A DNA stretch of 64,000 nucleotides from CAVQKZ01 sp963837325. GTDB taxonomy: Bacteria > Actinomycetota > Actinomycetes > Mycobacteriales > Jatrophihabitantaceae. The notes below the pieces were generated by a model. That model was not told the origin of the DNA and searched no databases. It was given only the letters and a program-made list of their open reading frames with translations. Positions 7,862-17,095 of the stretch are shown here, piece by piece. The stretch is from positions 558,001 through 622,000 of the forward strand of contig CAWIMV010000002.1 in the NCBI GenBank assembly GCA_963837325.1, in the 5' to 3' direction. The position numbers and the translations under genes were made by a program. How positions within the stretch are numbered: position 1 is the first letter of the stretch; every line of letters starts with the position of its first letter.

Positions 7862-8982
7862 GCCGGCACCTCTTCCTCGAGCGAGTTCACGAACTGCGCG
7901 AAGTCCTCGCGCTGCTCGCGCAGGTCGTCGGGCATCTCGACGTGGACGTTGTCGAACACCGACTCCGGCGTGGGGTTCGGCAGCGCGCGGCAGCCGGTGC
8001 GGATGTGCTCGGCCAGCCGCTTGGACTCCTGCTCGAGTTCGGCGAAGAAGTCGGCCGGGATCTTGGCTTCGCGCGCGAGGTAGGCCTTCACCCGCTCGAT
8101 GGGATCCTTGAGCTTCCAGGTCTCGGCCTCGCTGCCGAGGCGGTACCGGCGCGGGTCGTCGTTGGTCGTGTGCGGGTTCATCCGGTAGGTGAAGGCCTCG
8201 ATGAGCGTCGGGCCCTGGGCATTGCGGGCGTCGTCGAGTGCCTTGCGGGTGACGGCCAGGCTGGCCAGCACGTCGTTGCCGTCGATGCGTACGCCCGGGA
8301 ACCCGAAGCCGCTGGCACGCTGGTAAAGCGGCACTCGGCTCTGCGTGGCGACCGGTTCGCTGATCGCCCACTGGTTGTTCTGGCAGAAGAAGACGACCGG
8401 CAGGTTGCCGGCCGCGGAGAAGACGAACGCCTCGTTGACGTCGCCCTGACTCGAGGCGCCGTCGCCGAAGAAGGCGAGGACGGCGGTGTCGCGTTCCGGG
8501 TCGCCGGTGCCCACCGCGCCGTCGCGCACGACGCCCATCGCGTAGCCGGTGGCGTGCAGCGTCTGCGCGCCGATGACGATCGTGTACAGGTTGAAGTTGT
8601 GCTCGTGCGGGTTGAACCCGCCGAGGTTGGTGCCGCGGAACAAGCCCAACAGGACGAGCGGATCGACGTCGCGGCACCACGCGACCCCGTGCTCGCGGTA
8701 CGTGGGAAAGGCCATGTCGTGCTTCTTGAGCGCGCGGCCGGCGCCGACCTGGGCGGCTTCCTGACCGAGCAGCGAGGCCCACAGTCCGAGCTCGCCCTGG
8801 CGCTGTAATGCGATGGCCTCGGTGTCGATGCGGCGCACCAGCACGAGGTCGCGGTAGAGCGCGGCGATCTCGTCGTCGGTGATGTCGAGCGGGTAGTCGG
8901 GATGCTCGACGCGCTGGCCTTCCGGGGTGAGCAGTTGGACCATGTCCGGCTCAGGCTGAACGGCACGTACGTGCTCGGTCAT
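7858..8982 (-). CDS. bkdA: 2-oxoacid dehydrogenase E1 component, alpha subunit
   Basis: A 374-residue ThDP-binding alpha subunit. The ThDP/Mg motif runs from GDGASSQGDVNEAF (near residue 171) to CQNNQWAIS (near 201), with the expected ~30-residue spacing. FPTYREHGVAW and the phosphorylation-loop-like YRMNPHTTNDDPRRYR also fit the branched-chain (BCKDH) subfamily. It decarboxylates 2-oxo acids and reductively acylates the E2 lipoyl group. The ATG has GAGGAGTGG upstream. It is the first gene of the E1-alpha/E1-beta/E2 operon; no E3 gene is present here, so dihydrolipoamide dehydrogenase must be encoded elsewhere. Confidence 0.92.
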   Translation of the reverse strand: MTEHVRAVQPEPDMVQLLTPEGQRVEHPDYPLDITDDEIAALYRDLVLVRRIDTEAIALQRQGELGLWASLLGQEAAQVGAGRALKKHDMAFPTYREHGVAWCRDVDPLVLLGLFRGTNLGGFNPHEHNFNLYTIVIGAQTLHATGYAMGVVRDGAVGTGDPERDTAVLAFFGDGASSQGDVNEAFVFSAAGNLPVVFFCQNNQWAISEPVATQSRVPLYQRASGFGFPGVRIDGNDVLASLAVTRKALDDARNAQGPTLIEAFTYRMNPHTTNDDPRRYRLGSEAETWKLKDPIERVKAYLAREAKIPADFFAELEQESKRLAEHIRTGCRALPNPTPESVFDNVHVEMPDDLREQREDFAQFVNSLEEEVPA

Positions 8983-9140
8983 CGACCACTCCTCGCGTAC
9001 GACGCGCGGGGTGGGGTTACCACGCCGCGCGGGTTACTTGGCGACAGGGCTTCCGTTCGTACAGGGGTGGCGCACCAACGGAGATACCCAGGGGTTCCTA
9101 CCATATCCGTGATCGCCGTCACGGGCGTCCAGGCGCCGTC

Positions 9141-11156
9141 TCAGGCAAGCAGTTCCGGCGGCAGGGGCTCGTCGTGCAGGACGGCCAGCCGCGAGACGGC
9201 GCGGGTGAGCACGACATAGAGGCGGCGCAGTCCCGCCGGCCGGGTGGCTTCGCCGGCGACGATGGCGGCCGGCTCCACGAGCACCACCGAGTCGAACTCC
9301 AAGCCCTTGGCCTCGGCAGCGGGCACGACGGAGACTCGCGGATCGGCATCGGCGTCGAGCGTTTCGGCCTCGATCCCGGCGGCCAGCAACTCGCCGAGGA
9401 CGTCCTGCGCTCGTGCGTCCGGCGCGATGACGCCCACGGATCCTTCGACGGCCAGGCAGCGCTTCGTCTCCTCGACCAGCGCCGTGAGCGGGGCGAAGTG
9501 CAGCGCGTCCCGGCCGGCTCGAACCGATGTCGCCGGAGGAACACCGGTGGCAATGTGCGGCAGCAGTCGGTTGGCCACGTCGAGTACTTCGCCGGGCACG
9601 CGGTAACCGGCGGTCAGCGGCCGGACCTTGGCCTCGTCATGACCGAGATGGCGCAGAGTGCTGGGCCAATCACCGGGCGCCCAAGGGCTGGTGGCCTGGG
9701 CCAGGTCGCCGAGCACGGTCACCGACCCGGTCGGACAGCGGCGGGCGATGGCGCGGCACTGCATGGCCGACAGGTCCTGCGCCTCATCGACGACCGCGTG
9801 CACGTACGACGAAGCGCCGGTCAACAACCCGTCCAATTCGTCGAGCAGCACCGCGTCGGCGGCGGTCCAGCGGATCGACTTCAGCGATCGCGGCGCCGGC
9901 CGGGACAGCCGACCGCGCTCGTCGTCGGTGAAAAGAGACGCCGAGCAGCGCCGCAGGAATTCAGGGTCGTCGTAAAGGCGAGCCAACAGGGCCGGGGCTG
10001 ACAGCGCCGGCCAGACGGCGTCGACGAACTCCCGCACCGCTTGCGAGCGCGCGACCTTGCCGGTGTCGGCGTCGCTTGGCGCGCCACCGGCATCTTCGCG
10101 TTGCCGCCGCACGTCCTCGGCCACCTGCGAGCGCAGCCGCTCGCGCGCGATCGACCAGCGCAGCCCATCCGATAACGCCCGCCGGGCATCGTCGACGTAG
10201 CGGCGGAGGTGGTGCGCCCCGATGCGATAGCGCTTCGTCCCGACGATCGCCACCACGTCGTCGGTCGGCTTGGCCACGTGGCTGAGCACGGCCCGCCGCA
10301 GCACTTCTGCCATCCGGGCGTCGCCCTTCAGCGTGGCGAGACCGGCCGGCTCGTCCGCGCGCACCGGCCACGACATCAGCCCGTCGACGGTCGTCTGCTG
10401 GATGCCGCCTTCGCCGAGCGACGGCAAGACCTGCGCGATGTAGTGCAGGAATGCGCGGTTCGGACCAACGACGAGCACACCGGAACGCCGCAACCGCTCG
10501 GGGTAGGTGTAGAGCAGGTAGGCGGCCCGGTGCAGGCCGACCGCGGTCTTGCCGGTACCTGGTGCGCCCTGGATGCACAACGAGGTGTCGAGGTCGGCAC
10601 GGACCAGGTCGTCCTGGTCGGGCTGGATAGTGGCGACGATGTCGCGCATCGGCCCGACACGCGGACGTTCGATCTCCTCGCGCAGCAGGTCGGATCGCAG
10701 CCCGAGGGCTTCGCCCCGGTTGAGGTGCTCGTCCTCGAAAGACGTCAGCTCCGAACCTTCGGCAGTGCGGTGGAACCCGAACCGGCGCCGCAGCTGCACC
10801 CCCATCCGGTCGGTCGGAGTCGCCCGGTAGAACGCTCGCGCGATCGGCGCCCGCCAGTCGATGACGACGGGATCGCCGTTGTCGTCGCGGATGTGCCGTC
10901 GGCCGATGTGGAACGTCTCGACCCCGCCGGCTGGTCCTTCGGCGTCCCGGTCGGTGCGTCCGAAGAACGGCGGGGCGTCCGGATCGGCGGCCAGGGCCCG
11001 CAGTCGCTGGGCCCGCAACTTGCCCAGCGACTGGCTGGCCAGTTCGTCGACCCCGTAGTCGGCGATCGCGTCGGCGCGGACCTGCATCTCGGCCAGGCAG
11101 CGGCGGGCGGTCTCCAAATGGGAGCGTTCCGCGGCAAGTACTGGGTCATTGGTCAC
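9141..11156 (-). CDS. helD: HelD-like UvrD/Rep-family helicase / RNA polymerase-associated ATPase
   Basis: About 671 residues starting at GTG 11156 (protein VTNDPVLAAERSHLE). The N-terminus is a long helical segment, as in HelD. The Walker A motif GAPGTGKTAVGLHR is near residue 197, the DEAQDLSAMQCRAI motif II follows, and later come GDLAQATSPWAPGDW, EAKGLEFDSVVLVEP and YVVLTRAVSRL (motifs III, V and VI). Actinobacterial HelD proteins dissociate stalled or idle RNA polymerase and can give rifamycin tolerance. Length is slightly shorter than the ~736 residues of the mycobacterial protein. It is divergent from the NUDIX gene. Confidence 0.85.
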   Translation of the reverse strand: MTNDPVLAAERSHLETARRCLAEMQVRADAIADYGVDELASQSLGKLRAQRLRALAADPDAPPFFGRTDRDAEGPAGGVETFHIGRRHIRDDNGDPVVIDWRAPIARAFYRATPTDRMGVQLRRRFGFHRTAEGSELTSFEDEHLNRGEALGLRSDLLREEIERPRVGPMRDIVATIQPDQDDLVRADLDTSLCIQGAPGTGKTAVGLHRAAYLLYTYPERLRRSGVLVVGPNRAFLHYIAQVLPSLGEGGIQQTTVDGLMSWPVRADEPAGLATLKGDARMAEVLRRAVLSHVAKPTDDVVAIVGTKRYRIGAHHLRRYVDDARRALSDGLRWSIARERLRSQVAEDVRRQREDAGGAPSDADTGKVARSQAVREFVDAVWPALSAPALLARLYDDPEFLRRCSASLFTDDERGRLSRPAPRSLKSIRWTAADAVLLDELDGLLTGASSYVHAVVDEAQDLSAMQCRAIARRCPTGSVTVLGDLAQATSPWAPGDWPSTLRHLGHDEAKVRPLTAGYRVPGEVLDVANRLLPHIATGVPPATSVRAGRDALHFAPLTALVEETKRCLAVEGSVGVIAPDARAQDVLGELLAAGIEAETLDADADPRVSVVPAAEAKGLEFDSVVLVEPAAIVAGEATRPAGLRRLYVVLTRAVSRLAVLHDEPLPPELLA

Positions 11157-11291
11157 GCCGACGCCACCGCAACAACAAGGGTGGCCCGCATGACGGTGAG
11201 TAGCTTGCTTCCGGTTCTCACGGTTTGTCGACGTTACCGGCGGGAGCAAGCCGATTTCGGCTCCACAGCGGGAGATGGTTGGCTCGTCGGC

Positions 11292-11828
11292 GTGGACGAG
11301 ATCAGGCAGCGCAGCAGCCGGGAGGTCTACGCGAGCCCCTGGCTGCGGCTGCGCGAGGACGAGGTCGAATATGCCGACGGCGCGATCAGCACATACGCGG
11401 TGGTGGAGAAGCCGGACTTCGTCACCGTCCTGCCGTGGGAGCACGACGGGTTCTGGCTGGTGCAGCAGTATCGCTACGCGGTGGGCAGTCGGCAGTGGGA
11501 GTTTCCGCAGGGCGGTTGGCCACCGGGGCGCAGCGGCCCGCCGGCCGAACTCGCGAAGGCTGAGCTGGCCGAGGAGACCGGCCTGAGTGCCGGTCGATGG
11601 ACGCGACTCGGCCGCCTGTTCGGCGCGTACGGCTACAGCAGCCAATCCTTCGACGTGTTCCTGGCGACTGACTTGACGCCCGGGTCACCGAACCGCGAGG
11701 ACACCGAACAGGGCATGGTGCACAAGTGGTTCGCGGAGCCGGAGGTGCTGGCCATGGTGCGCAACGGCGAGCTGGCCGACTCGCACACTGTGGCCGCCCT
11801 GACCCTCTACAACCTCGGCACCCACTAA
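11292..11828 (+). CDS. NUDIX hydrolase
   Basis: About 178 residues from the GTG at 11292. A longer frame can start at ATG 11190, but the family normally begins near IRQRSSREVYASPWLRLRED. The Nudix box is visible as GWPPGRSGPPAELAKAELAE followed by ETGL; the usual Arg of REUXEE is Ala here, while both metal-binding Glu residues remain. The fold after it (GRLFGAYGYSSQSFDVFLATDL) resembles ADP-ribose pyrophosphatase-type enzymes. It hydrolyses a nucleoside diphosphate linked to another group; the substrate is unknown. It is convergent with pckG, 13 bp apart, with no terminator. Confidence 0.8.
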   Translation: MDEIRQRSSREVYASPWLRLREDEVEYADGAISTYAVVEKPDFVTVLPWEHDGFWLVQQYRYAVGSRQWEFPQGGWPPGRSGPPAELAKAELAEETGLSAGRWTRLGRLFGAYGYSSQSFDVFLATDLTPGSPNREDTEQGMVHKWFAEPEVLAMVRNGELADSHTVAALTLYNLGTH

Positions 11829-11841
11829 TCGGGCGCCGGGG

Positions 11842-13662
11842 CTAGGAGTTCAGCCGGAGCTTGAGGGCATCGAGTTCGTCGCGCATCGAGGTCGGCAACG
11901 CCGCGCCGATCTTGTCGAACCATTCCTCGATGTCGGTGATCTCCTGCTTCCAGTCGTCGACGTGCACGGCGAGCGCGGCCTGCAGTTTGTCCGGCGCGAG
12001 GTCGAGGCCGTTGACGTCAAGTGCTTCCGGCGTGGGCACCCGGCCGATGGGTGTGTCGAGGGCAGCCGCGGTGCCCGCGATGCGCTCGAGCGCCCACTTC
12101 ATCACCCGGATGTTCTCGCCGAAGCCCGGCCAGAGGAAGCCGCCGTCGGCGTCGCGGCGGAACCAGTTCACGTAGAAGATCTTCGGCAACTTGGCCGCGT
12201 CAGCACCCTTGCCGACCTCGATCCAGTGCGCGAAGTAGTCGCCGGCGTTGTAGCCGATAAAGGGCAGCATGGCCATCGGGTCGCGACGCACCACGCCGAC
12301 CTGGCCGGTAGCCGCTGCTGTCGTCTCCGAGGACAGCGTCGCGCCCATGAACACCCCGTGCTGCCAGTCGCGGGCCTCGGTGATCAGCGGGACGGTGTCG
12401 CGGCGACGTCCCCCGAAGAAGATGGCGTCGAGTGGTACGCCGTTCGGGTCGTCCCATTCGGGCGCGCGGGTGTCGCACTGCGCGATGGGCGTGCAATAGC
12501 GCGAGTTCGGGTGGCTGCTCGGTTCCGAGGACTCCGGCGTCCAGTCGCGGCCCTTCCAGTCGGTGAGGTGCGCCGGGGGTTCGCCCATGCCCTCCCACCA
12601 GATGTCGCCGTCGTCGGTCAGGGCCACGTTGGTGAACAGCGAGTTGCCCTTCGCGATGGTCTTCATCGCGTTGGGGTTGGTGTGCCAGTCGGTGCCCGGC
12701 GCGACGCCGAAGAAGCCGTTCTCCGGGTTGACCGCGTAGAAGCGGCCGTCGTCGCCGATGCGGATCCAGGCGATGTCGTCGCCGATCGTCTCGAGCTTCC
12801 AACCCGGCAGCGTCGGCTCGAGCATCGCGAGGTTCGTCTTGCCGCAGGCCGACGGGAACGCCGCCGCGATGTAGTGCACCGTCTTCTCCGGTGAGATGAC
12901 CTTGGCGATGAGCATGTGCTCGGCCAGCCAGCCCTCGTCGCGTGCCTGCACCGAGGCGATGCGCAGCGAGTAACACTTCTTGCCCAGCAGGGCATTGCCG
13001 CCGTAGCCCGAGCCGTACGACCAGATCAGGCGCTCTTCGGGGAAGTGCACGATGTACTTGGTGTCGTTGCAGGGCCACGGCACGTCGGCCTGACCGGGCT
13101 CGAGGGGCGCACCGACGGAGTGCACGCCCGGGACGAACGGCCGGTCGTCGCCGAACAACTCCAACGCCTTGGTGCCCAAGCGGGTCATGATGTGCATCGA
13201 CGCGACGACGTACGGCGAGTCGGTGATCTCGGCGCCGAGCATTGGCGCATCGGCCGTGAGCGGGCCCATGCAGTACGGCAGCACGTACATCGTGCGACCG
13301 CGCATCGAGCCGCGGAAGCGTTCGGTCAGGATGGCCTTCATGTCGTCCGGGTCCATCCAGTTGTTGGTGGCACCGGCGTCGCGCGAATCCCGGCTGCAGA
13401 TGAACGTGCGGTCTTCGACGCGGGCCACGTCGCTGGGATCGGAGGCGCAGTAGAACGAATTCGGCTTCTTGTCGGCGTTGAGCCGGGTGAACGTGCCGTT
13501 GGCGACGAGCAGGTCGGTGATGCGGGTCCACTCCTCCGGTGACCCGTCCACCCACACGATCTCCTCCGGCTGGGTCAGCTCTGCGGTTTCGCGAACCCAG
13601 CTGAGCAGTCGGGCGTGGGTGGTGGGGGCCGAATCAAGACCCGGAATCGTGCCTGCCGTCAT
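11842..13662 (-). CDS. pckG: Phosphoenolpyruvate carboxykinase (GTP)
   Basis: 606 residues, the same length as the mycobacterial enzyme. It has the PEPCK-specific P-loop FPSACGKTNLAML (about residues 268-280), the kinase-2 motif GDDIAWIRIGDDGR, and the mobile-loop region with GRRRDTVPLI. It interconverts oxaloacetate and PEP using GTP/GDP and Mn/Mg, the gluconeogenic gate. The ATG at 13662 is preceded by GAGGAG at ideal spacing; an earlier in-frame ATG at 13692 would bury that site. A small TGTCA-ACGC-TGACA palindrome (13678-13691) lies in its leader and might be regulatory. Confidence 0.97.
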   Translation of the reverse strand: MTAGTIPGLDSAPTTHARLLSWVRETAELTQPEEIVWVDGSPEEWTRITDLLVANGTFTRLNADKKPNSFYCASDPSDVARVEDRTFICSRDSRDAGATNNWMDPDDMKAILTERFRGSMRGRTMYVLPYCMGPLTADAPMLGAEITDSPYVVASMHIMTRLGTKALELFGDDRPFVPGVHSVGAPLEPGQADVPWPCNDTKYIVHFPEERLIWSYGSGYGGNALLGKKCYSLRIASVQARDEGWLAEHMLIAKVISPEKTVHYIAAAFPSACGKTNLAMLEPTLPGWKLETIGDDIAWIRIGDDGRFYAVNPENGFFGVAPGTDWHTNPNAMKTIAKGNSLFTNVALTDDGDIWWEGMGEPPAHLTDWKGRDWTPESSEPSSHPNSRYCTPIAQCDTRAPEWDDPNGVPLDAIFFGGRRRDTVPLITEARDWQHGVFMGATLSSETTAAATGQVGVVRRDPMAMLPFIGYNAGDYFAHWIEVGKGADAAKLPKIFYVNWFRRDADGGFLWPGFGENIRVMKWALERIAGTAAALDTPIGRVPTPEALDVNGLDLAPDKLQAALAVHVDDWKQEITDIEEWFDKIGAALPTSMRDELDALKLRLNS

Positions 13663-13881
13663 GAAAATCTCCTCGCGTGTCAACGCTGACAATGCGCCGG
13701 GTGCGAGCCGGCGCCGGTACGTGGGAATTCCGCAAAGTTTAGGCGTTGGCAGCGTTTACAGGCCTGCTCAGCAGCTGCGGGCCTCGTCACAGCGACGAAT
13801 CCTTTACCGTCAGCCCACGCCGACGGTCGGCGGCCCAACGTCTGGGACCTGGCCGGCATGGGCTAGACAGGGGAGGTGAAC

Positions 13882-15474
13882 GTGCAACGCTGGCTGCTCG
13901 AGGGCGACGAACGCGGCAATCCGAACACCGCGATCGACCGCCGGCACGGCGGCATTGCCTGGACGACCGGCAACGACGTGCGGCCCCTCGTTCACGGCAC
14001 CAGGTACTTCGCCGAACTACTGCGTTGTGTCGAGGAACTGCGCTCGGGTGATCTGCTGCTGTTCACCGACTGGCGCGGGGATCCCGACGAGCGCCTGGCC
14101 GGGCCGGGCACCGAGATCTCCCGGGTTCTCGGTCAGGCGGCCGCGCGCGATGTCGTGGTCAAGGGCCTGATCTGGCGCTCGCACCTGGACCGGTTTGCCT
14201 TCAGCGCCGCGGAGAACCGTCACCTCGGTGAGAAGATCGAGGCGGCCGGCGGGGAGTGCCTGCTGGACATGCGCGTGCGCCCCGGGGGATCGCACCACCA
14301 GAAGTACGTCGTACTGCGCCACCCCGGCCGACCGGACTCCGACGTCGCGTTCGCCGGCGGCATCGACTTGTGCCACAGCCGCCACGACGACAGTGCGCAC
14401 GGCGGCGATCCGCAGCGTCAGCCGATGGCCGCGGTGTACGGCGAGCGACCACCGTGGCACGACGCGCAGTTGGCGATCCGGGGGCCGGCGGTCGGCGACA
14501 TCGAGGCGTCCTTCCGGGAACGCTGGACCGACCCCACCCCCCTCAGCCGTAATCCGCTGCACCGGGTCGGCGACACGCTGCGCCACGACGACGACCACGC
14601 CGACCGGCTGCCCGAACAGCTGCCCGACCCGGCGCCGTGCGGAACGCACGCGGTGCAGGTGCTGCGAACCTATCCAGCTCGCAGCCGCGGATACCCGTTC
14701 GCGCCGCAGGGCGAGCGGAGCGTCGCCCGCGCCTACCGCAAGGTCGTCGGCAATGCCCGCAGCCTCATCTACGTCGAGGACCAGTACTTCTGGGGTGGCG
14801 ACATTGCCCGCTGCTTTGCCGACGCATTGGTCGACAACCCGGACCTGCACCTGATCGCCGTGATTCCTCGGTATCCCGACCAGGACGGCCGGATCTCGAT
14901 GCCGCCGAACCTGGTTGGCCGGCAGCAGGCGCTGGACCTGATCCGGGCCGCCGGTGGCGACCGGGTGGCCGTGTACGGGCTCGAGAACCACGCCGGCACG
15001 CCCGTGTACGTCCACGCCAAGGTCTGCGTCATCGACGACGTGTGGGCATCGGTCGGCTCGGACAACGTCAACCGGCGCTCGTGGACGCACGACTCCGAGC
15101 TGTCCTGCGCGGTGCTCGACGAGCAGCGCGACACTCGTGAGCCGCGCAGCATCGACCGCTTCGGTGACGGCGCGCGCCGGTTCGCCCGGGACCTGCGCCT
15201 CGAACTGGCCCGCGAGCATCTCGACCGTGTGGACGGCGACGACGACGACCTGGTCGACCCGCTGGCAGCGTTCGACGCGTTCGCCCGCAGCGGAGAGCGT
15301 TTGCAGCGATGGCACGACGCGGGGCGGCAGGGCGAGCGCCCGCCCGGCCGGGTGCGGCCCTACCGGCAGCCGAGGCTCCCGCGCCGCACCCTCGCGTGGG
15401 CTACGCCGCTGTACCGAACCTTCTACGATCCGGACGGCCGACCGCACAGCCTGCGCCGCAACAACGAATTCTGA
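13882..15474 (+). CDS. Phospholipase D-like / cardiolipin-synthase-like protein
   Basis: About 530 residues. The second HKD motif HAKVCVIDDVWASVGSDNVN (His378) is complete. The first, SHHQKYVVLRHPG (His138), has HxK but Arg where Asp is usual. The active site is therefore an asymmetric pair, which appears to be a subfamily trait. The family hydrolyses or exchanges phosphodiester head groups. There are no obvious membrane segments or signal peptide. The GTG at 13882 was chosen because GGGAGG ends five bases before it; a GTG two codons earlier overlaps that site. It is divergent from pckG and stands alone in its orientation. Confidence 0.8.
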   Translation: MQRWLLEGDERGNPNTAIDRRHGGIAWTTGNDVRPLVHGTRYFAELLRCVEELRSGDLLLFTDWRGDPDERLAGPGTEISRVLGQAAARDVVVKGLIWRSHLDRFAFSAAENRHLGEKIEAAGGECLLDMRVRPGGSHHQKYVVLRHPGRPDSDVAFAGGIDLCHSRHDDSAHGGDPQRQPMAAVYGERPPWHDAQLAIRGPAVGDIEASFRERWTDPTPLSRNPLHRVGDTLRHDDDHADRLPEQLPDPAPCGTHAVQVLRTYPARSRGYPFAPQGERSVARAYRKVVGNARSLIYVEDQYFWGGDIARCFADALVDNPDLHLIAVIPRYPDQDGRISMPPNLVGRQQALDLIRAAGGDRVAVYGLENHAGTPVYVHAKVCVIDDVWASVGSDNVNRRSWTHDSELSCAVLDEQRDTREPRSIDRFGDGARRFARDLRLELAREHLDRVDGDDDDLVDPLAAFDAFARSGERLQRWHDAGRQGERPPGRVRPYRQPRLPRRTLAWATPLYRTFYDPDGRPHSLRRNNEF

Positions 15475-15508
15475 AATCAGCGTCCCCAGGGCACGGAGGG
15501 TCGGGCTG

Positions 15509-16387
15509 TCAACGGGGAGCCAGGCGCGCGGCTAGTTCACCCAGTGGCGGATCGTGCGGGGACTCCTGGACGCAGCGGGCGAACAACCAGAGCAGCAGCC
15601 GGGCCGGATCGAGGTCGAGCAGATCGGCCAGCCGGTGGGCAAACCCGACCGGGTCGGTGAACAACCGCTCCTCGCAGTTGAGCATGTGCTGCAGGGCGTC
15701 GTAGGTCGGGTCCCCGACGTAGGGCTTGGGATCGATCACCAGCCAGGGCTCGCGCTGCGCCCGCAGCACGTTCTCGGCGTGTAGGTCGGTGACCAGCAGC
15801 GCGGTGCGCTCCGCGGTACCGGGCAGCGTGCGGAACAGCTCGATTCCGGCGCGGGCGATGCCGGGGTCGAGGTTCGGACGGTCCCGCGTAGTGGCGTCGA
15901 AGCTGTCGGCCCACTGGTCGCACATCTGCTGCAGCGGGCGGAAGGGGTGCCCGCTGGTCGGCGCCGGCCACAACCGGCGGAGCAGGCCGGCGACGACGAC
16001 GTCCTGCTCCGGCTCCGGACGTTGCTTGAGGGTTGTGCCGGGCACGCACCGTTCGAGCAGCAGCGCGCTCGTCTGGTCGAAGGACTCGGCCACGTGCACC
16101 AGCACGGCACCGTTGCCGGCCCAGGCCGTGAGGCCGGCCGCCTCGTCGCGGGCCTCGAAGTGCCGCCAGCTCACCTTGAGCACCACGTCGCGCCCGGACG
16201 GGTCGCGAACCGGCGCGACCCACGAGCACTGCCCACCGGGCTGGTAAGGGCGGTCCAGGATCAGCGACCACCGCTCGGCCACCTCGGCGACGACGGCAGG
16301 CAGGGAGGCCACCCACGGCTCGAACTCGGGCGCGTCCTCGCGGTGCAGCTCGCGGAGCAGATTCGCCGGCAGCTCGAACGGCGTCAT
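15509..16387 (-). CDS. Aminoglycoside/hydroxyurea-type antibiotic kinase homologue
   Basis: A 292-residue protein with the APH(6)/hydroxyurea phosphotransferase fold. It shows a GGQCSWVAPV start of the nucleotide-binding lobe, VVLKVSWRH with the ATP-binding Lys, the catalytic loop LVTDLHAENVLRA (His-x-x-Asn) and the metal-binding Asp in WLVIDPKPYVGDP. Members phosphorylate streptomycin, hydroxyurea or unknown metabolites. In soil actinomycetes they are often chromosomal and not proven resistance genes, so the substrate is left open. The ATG has a GGGTGG-type ribosome-binding site. Confidence 0.85.
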   Translation of the reverse strand: MTPFELPANLLRELHREDAPEFEPWVASLPAVVAEVAERWSLILDRPYQPGGQCSWVAPVRDPSGRDVVLKVSWRHFEARDEAAGLTAWAGNGAVLVHVAESFDQTSALLLERCVPGTTLKQRPEPEQDVVVAGLLRRLWPAPTSGHPFRPLQQMCDQWADSFDATTRDRPNLDPGIARAGIELFRTLPGTAERTALLVTDLHAENVLRAQREPWLVIDPKPYVGDPTYDALQHMLNCEERLFTDPVGFAHRLADLLDLDPARLLLWLFARCVQESPHDPPLGELAARLAPR

Positions 16388-16590
16388 CGAACCACCCTTT
16401 CATTTGCCGGCGGTCCCGACGCTCGGATTTTCGGGCGGCGGAGGATAGGTCTGCCGGATATGCGCAATTGACGCTTTGTGAGAAGTACGGGAGGGTATGT
16501 GAGCCAGGTTTCACCGAGGAGGCGTCCCCGCGCTGCTTGCCGTCGGCGGCTTCCGGCCCTGAATTCAACCAAGAATTGTTGGGGGCAATG

Positions 16591-17082
16591 ATGAGAAACC
16601 GAATCGCCGTCCTGGTCGTCGGGCTGCTGGCCACCTGTCTCGGGTTGTTCGCCGTCAGCGCGCCCGCGTCGGCCGTCACCAAACTGACCCAAGCCCAGGC
16701 GGCATCACAATTGAGCGCGGCCGGCATCACGTGGAGCTCCAGTGGCGGCTGCACCACCCGCTCGAATCCCACCTGCACGTCGTTCTCGCAGATCAACCAG
16801 AGCACGGTGTCCGGCGCGATCACCTTGAAGCACGCCAGCGGATGCGCCATCCACATCACCGGTGGAACCGAGGTCGGTCACGCCAGCGGTACCTACAGCC
16901 ACTACAACGGCTACAAGATCGACATCTCCCACAACAGCTGCATTGACGGCTACATCCACAGTGCGTTCACGCGTATTGGCAACCGCGGTGACGGCTACCC
17001 GCAATGGCAGGCCGGATCGGGCAACCTCTACTGCGACGAGGGCAGCCACTGGGACATCACGTACTACACCTGCGGCTGCTGA
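16591..17082 (+). CDS. Secreted M15-like (DD-peptidase/hedgehog fold) putative zinc peptidase
   Basis: 163 residues with a Sec signal peptide (MRNRIAVLVVGLLATCLGLF, cleavage after AxA near residue 28). The mature part has six Cys, suggesting disulfides. It carries the zinc-ligand spacing of the M15/VanY group: SHYNGYKIDI (His104, Asp111; H-x6-D) and EGSHWDITY (Glu150, His153). I therefore infer a small extracellular peptidoglycan-type metallopeptidase or a binding relative. Close homologues I recall in Streptomyces are hypothetical proteins. The start is the second of two adjacent ATGs, five bases after GGGGG. Confidence 0.65.
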   Translation: MRNRIAVLVVGLLATCLGLFAVSAPASAVTKLTQAQAASQLSAAGITWSSSGGCTTRSNPTCTSFSQINQSTVSGAITLKHASGCAIHITGGTEVGHASGTYSHYNGYKIDISHNSCIDGYIHSAFTRIGNRGDGYPQWQAGSGNLYCDEGSHWDITYYTCGC

Positions 17083-17095
17083 CCCGCGCCAGCGG

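Noticed and set aside
9107..9124. Terminator after helD (CCGTGA/TCACGG)
   Set aside because: Only a 6-bp stem with no T-run; too weak to call.
15509..16387. Acquired antibiotic-resistance gene
   Set aside because: The kinase fold is clear, but there is no mobile element nearby and its composition matches its neighbours, so it is probably a chromosomal homologue of unknown substrate.
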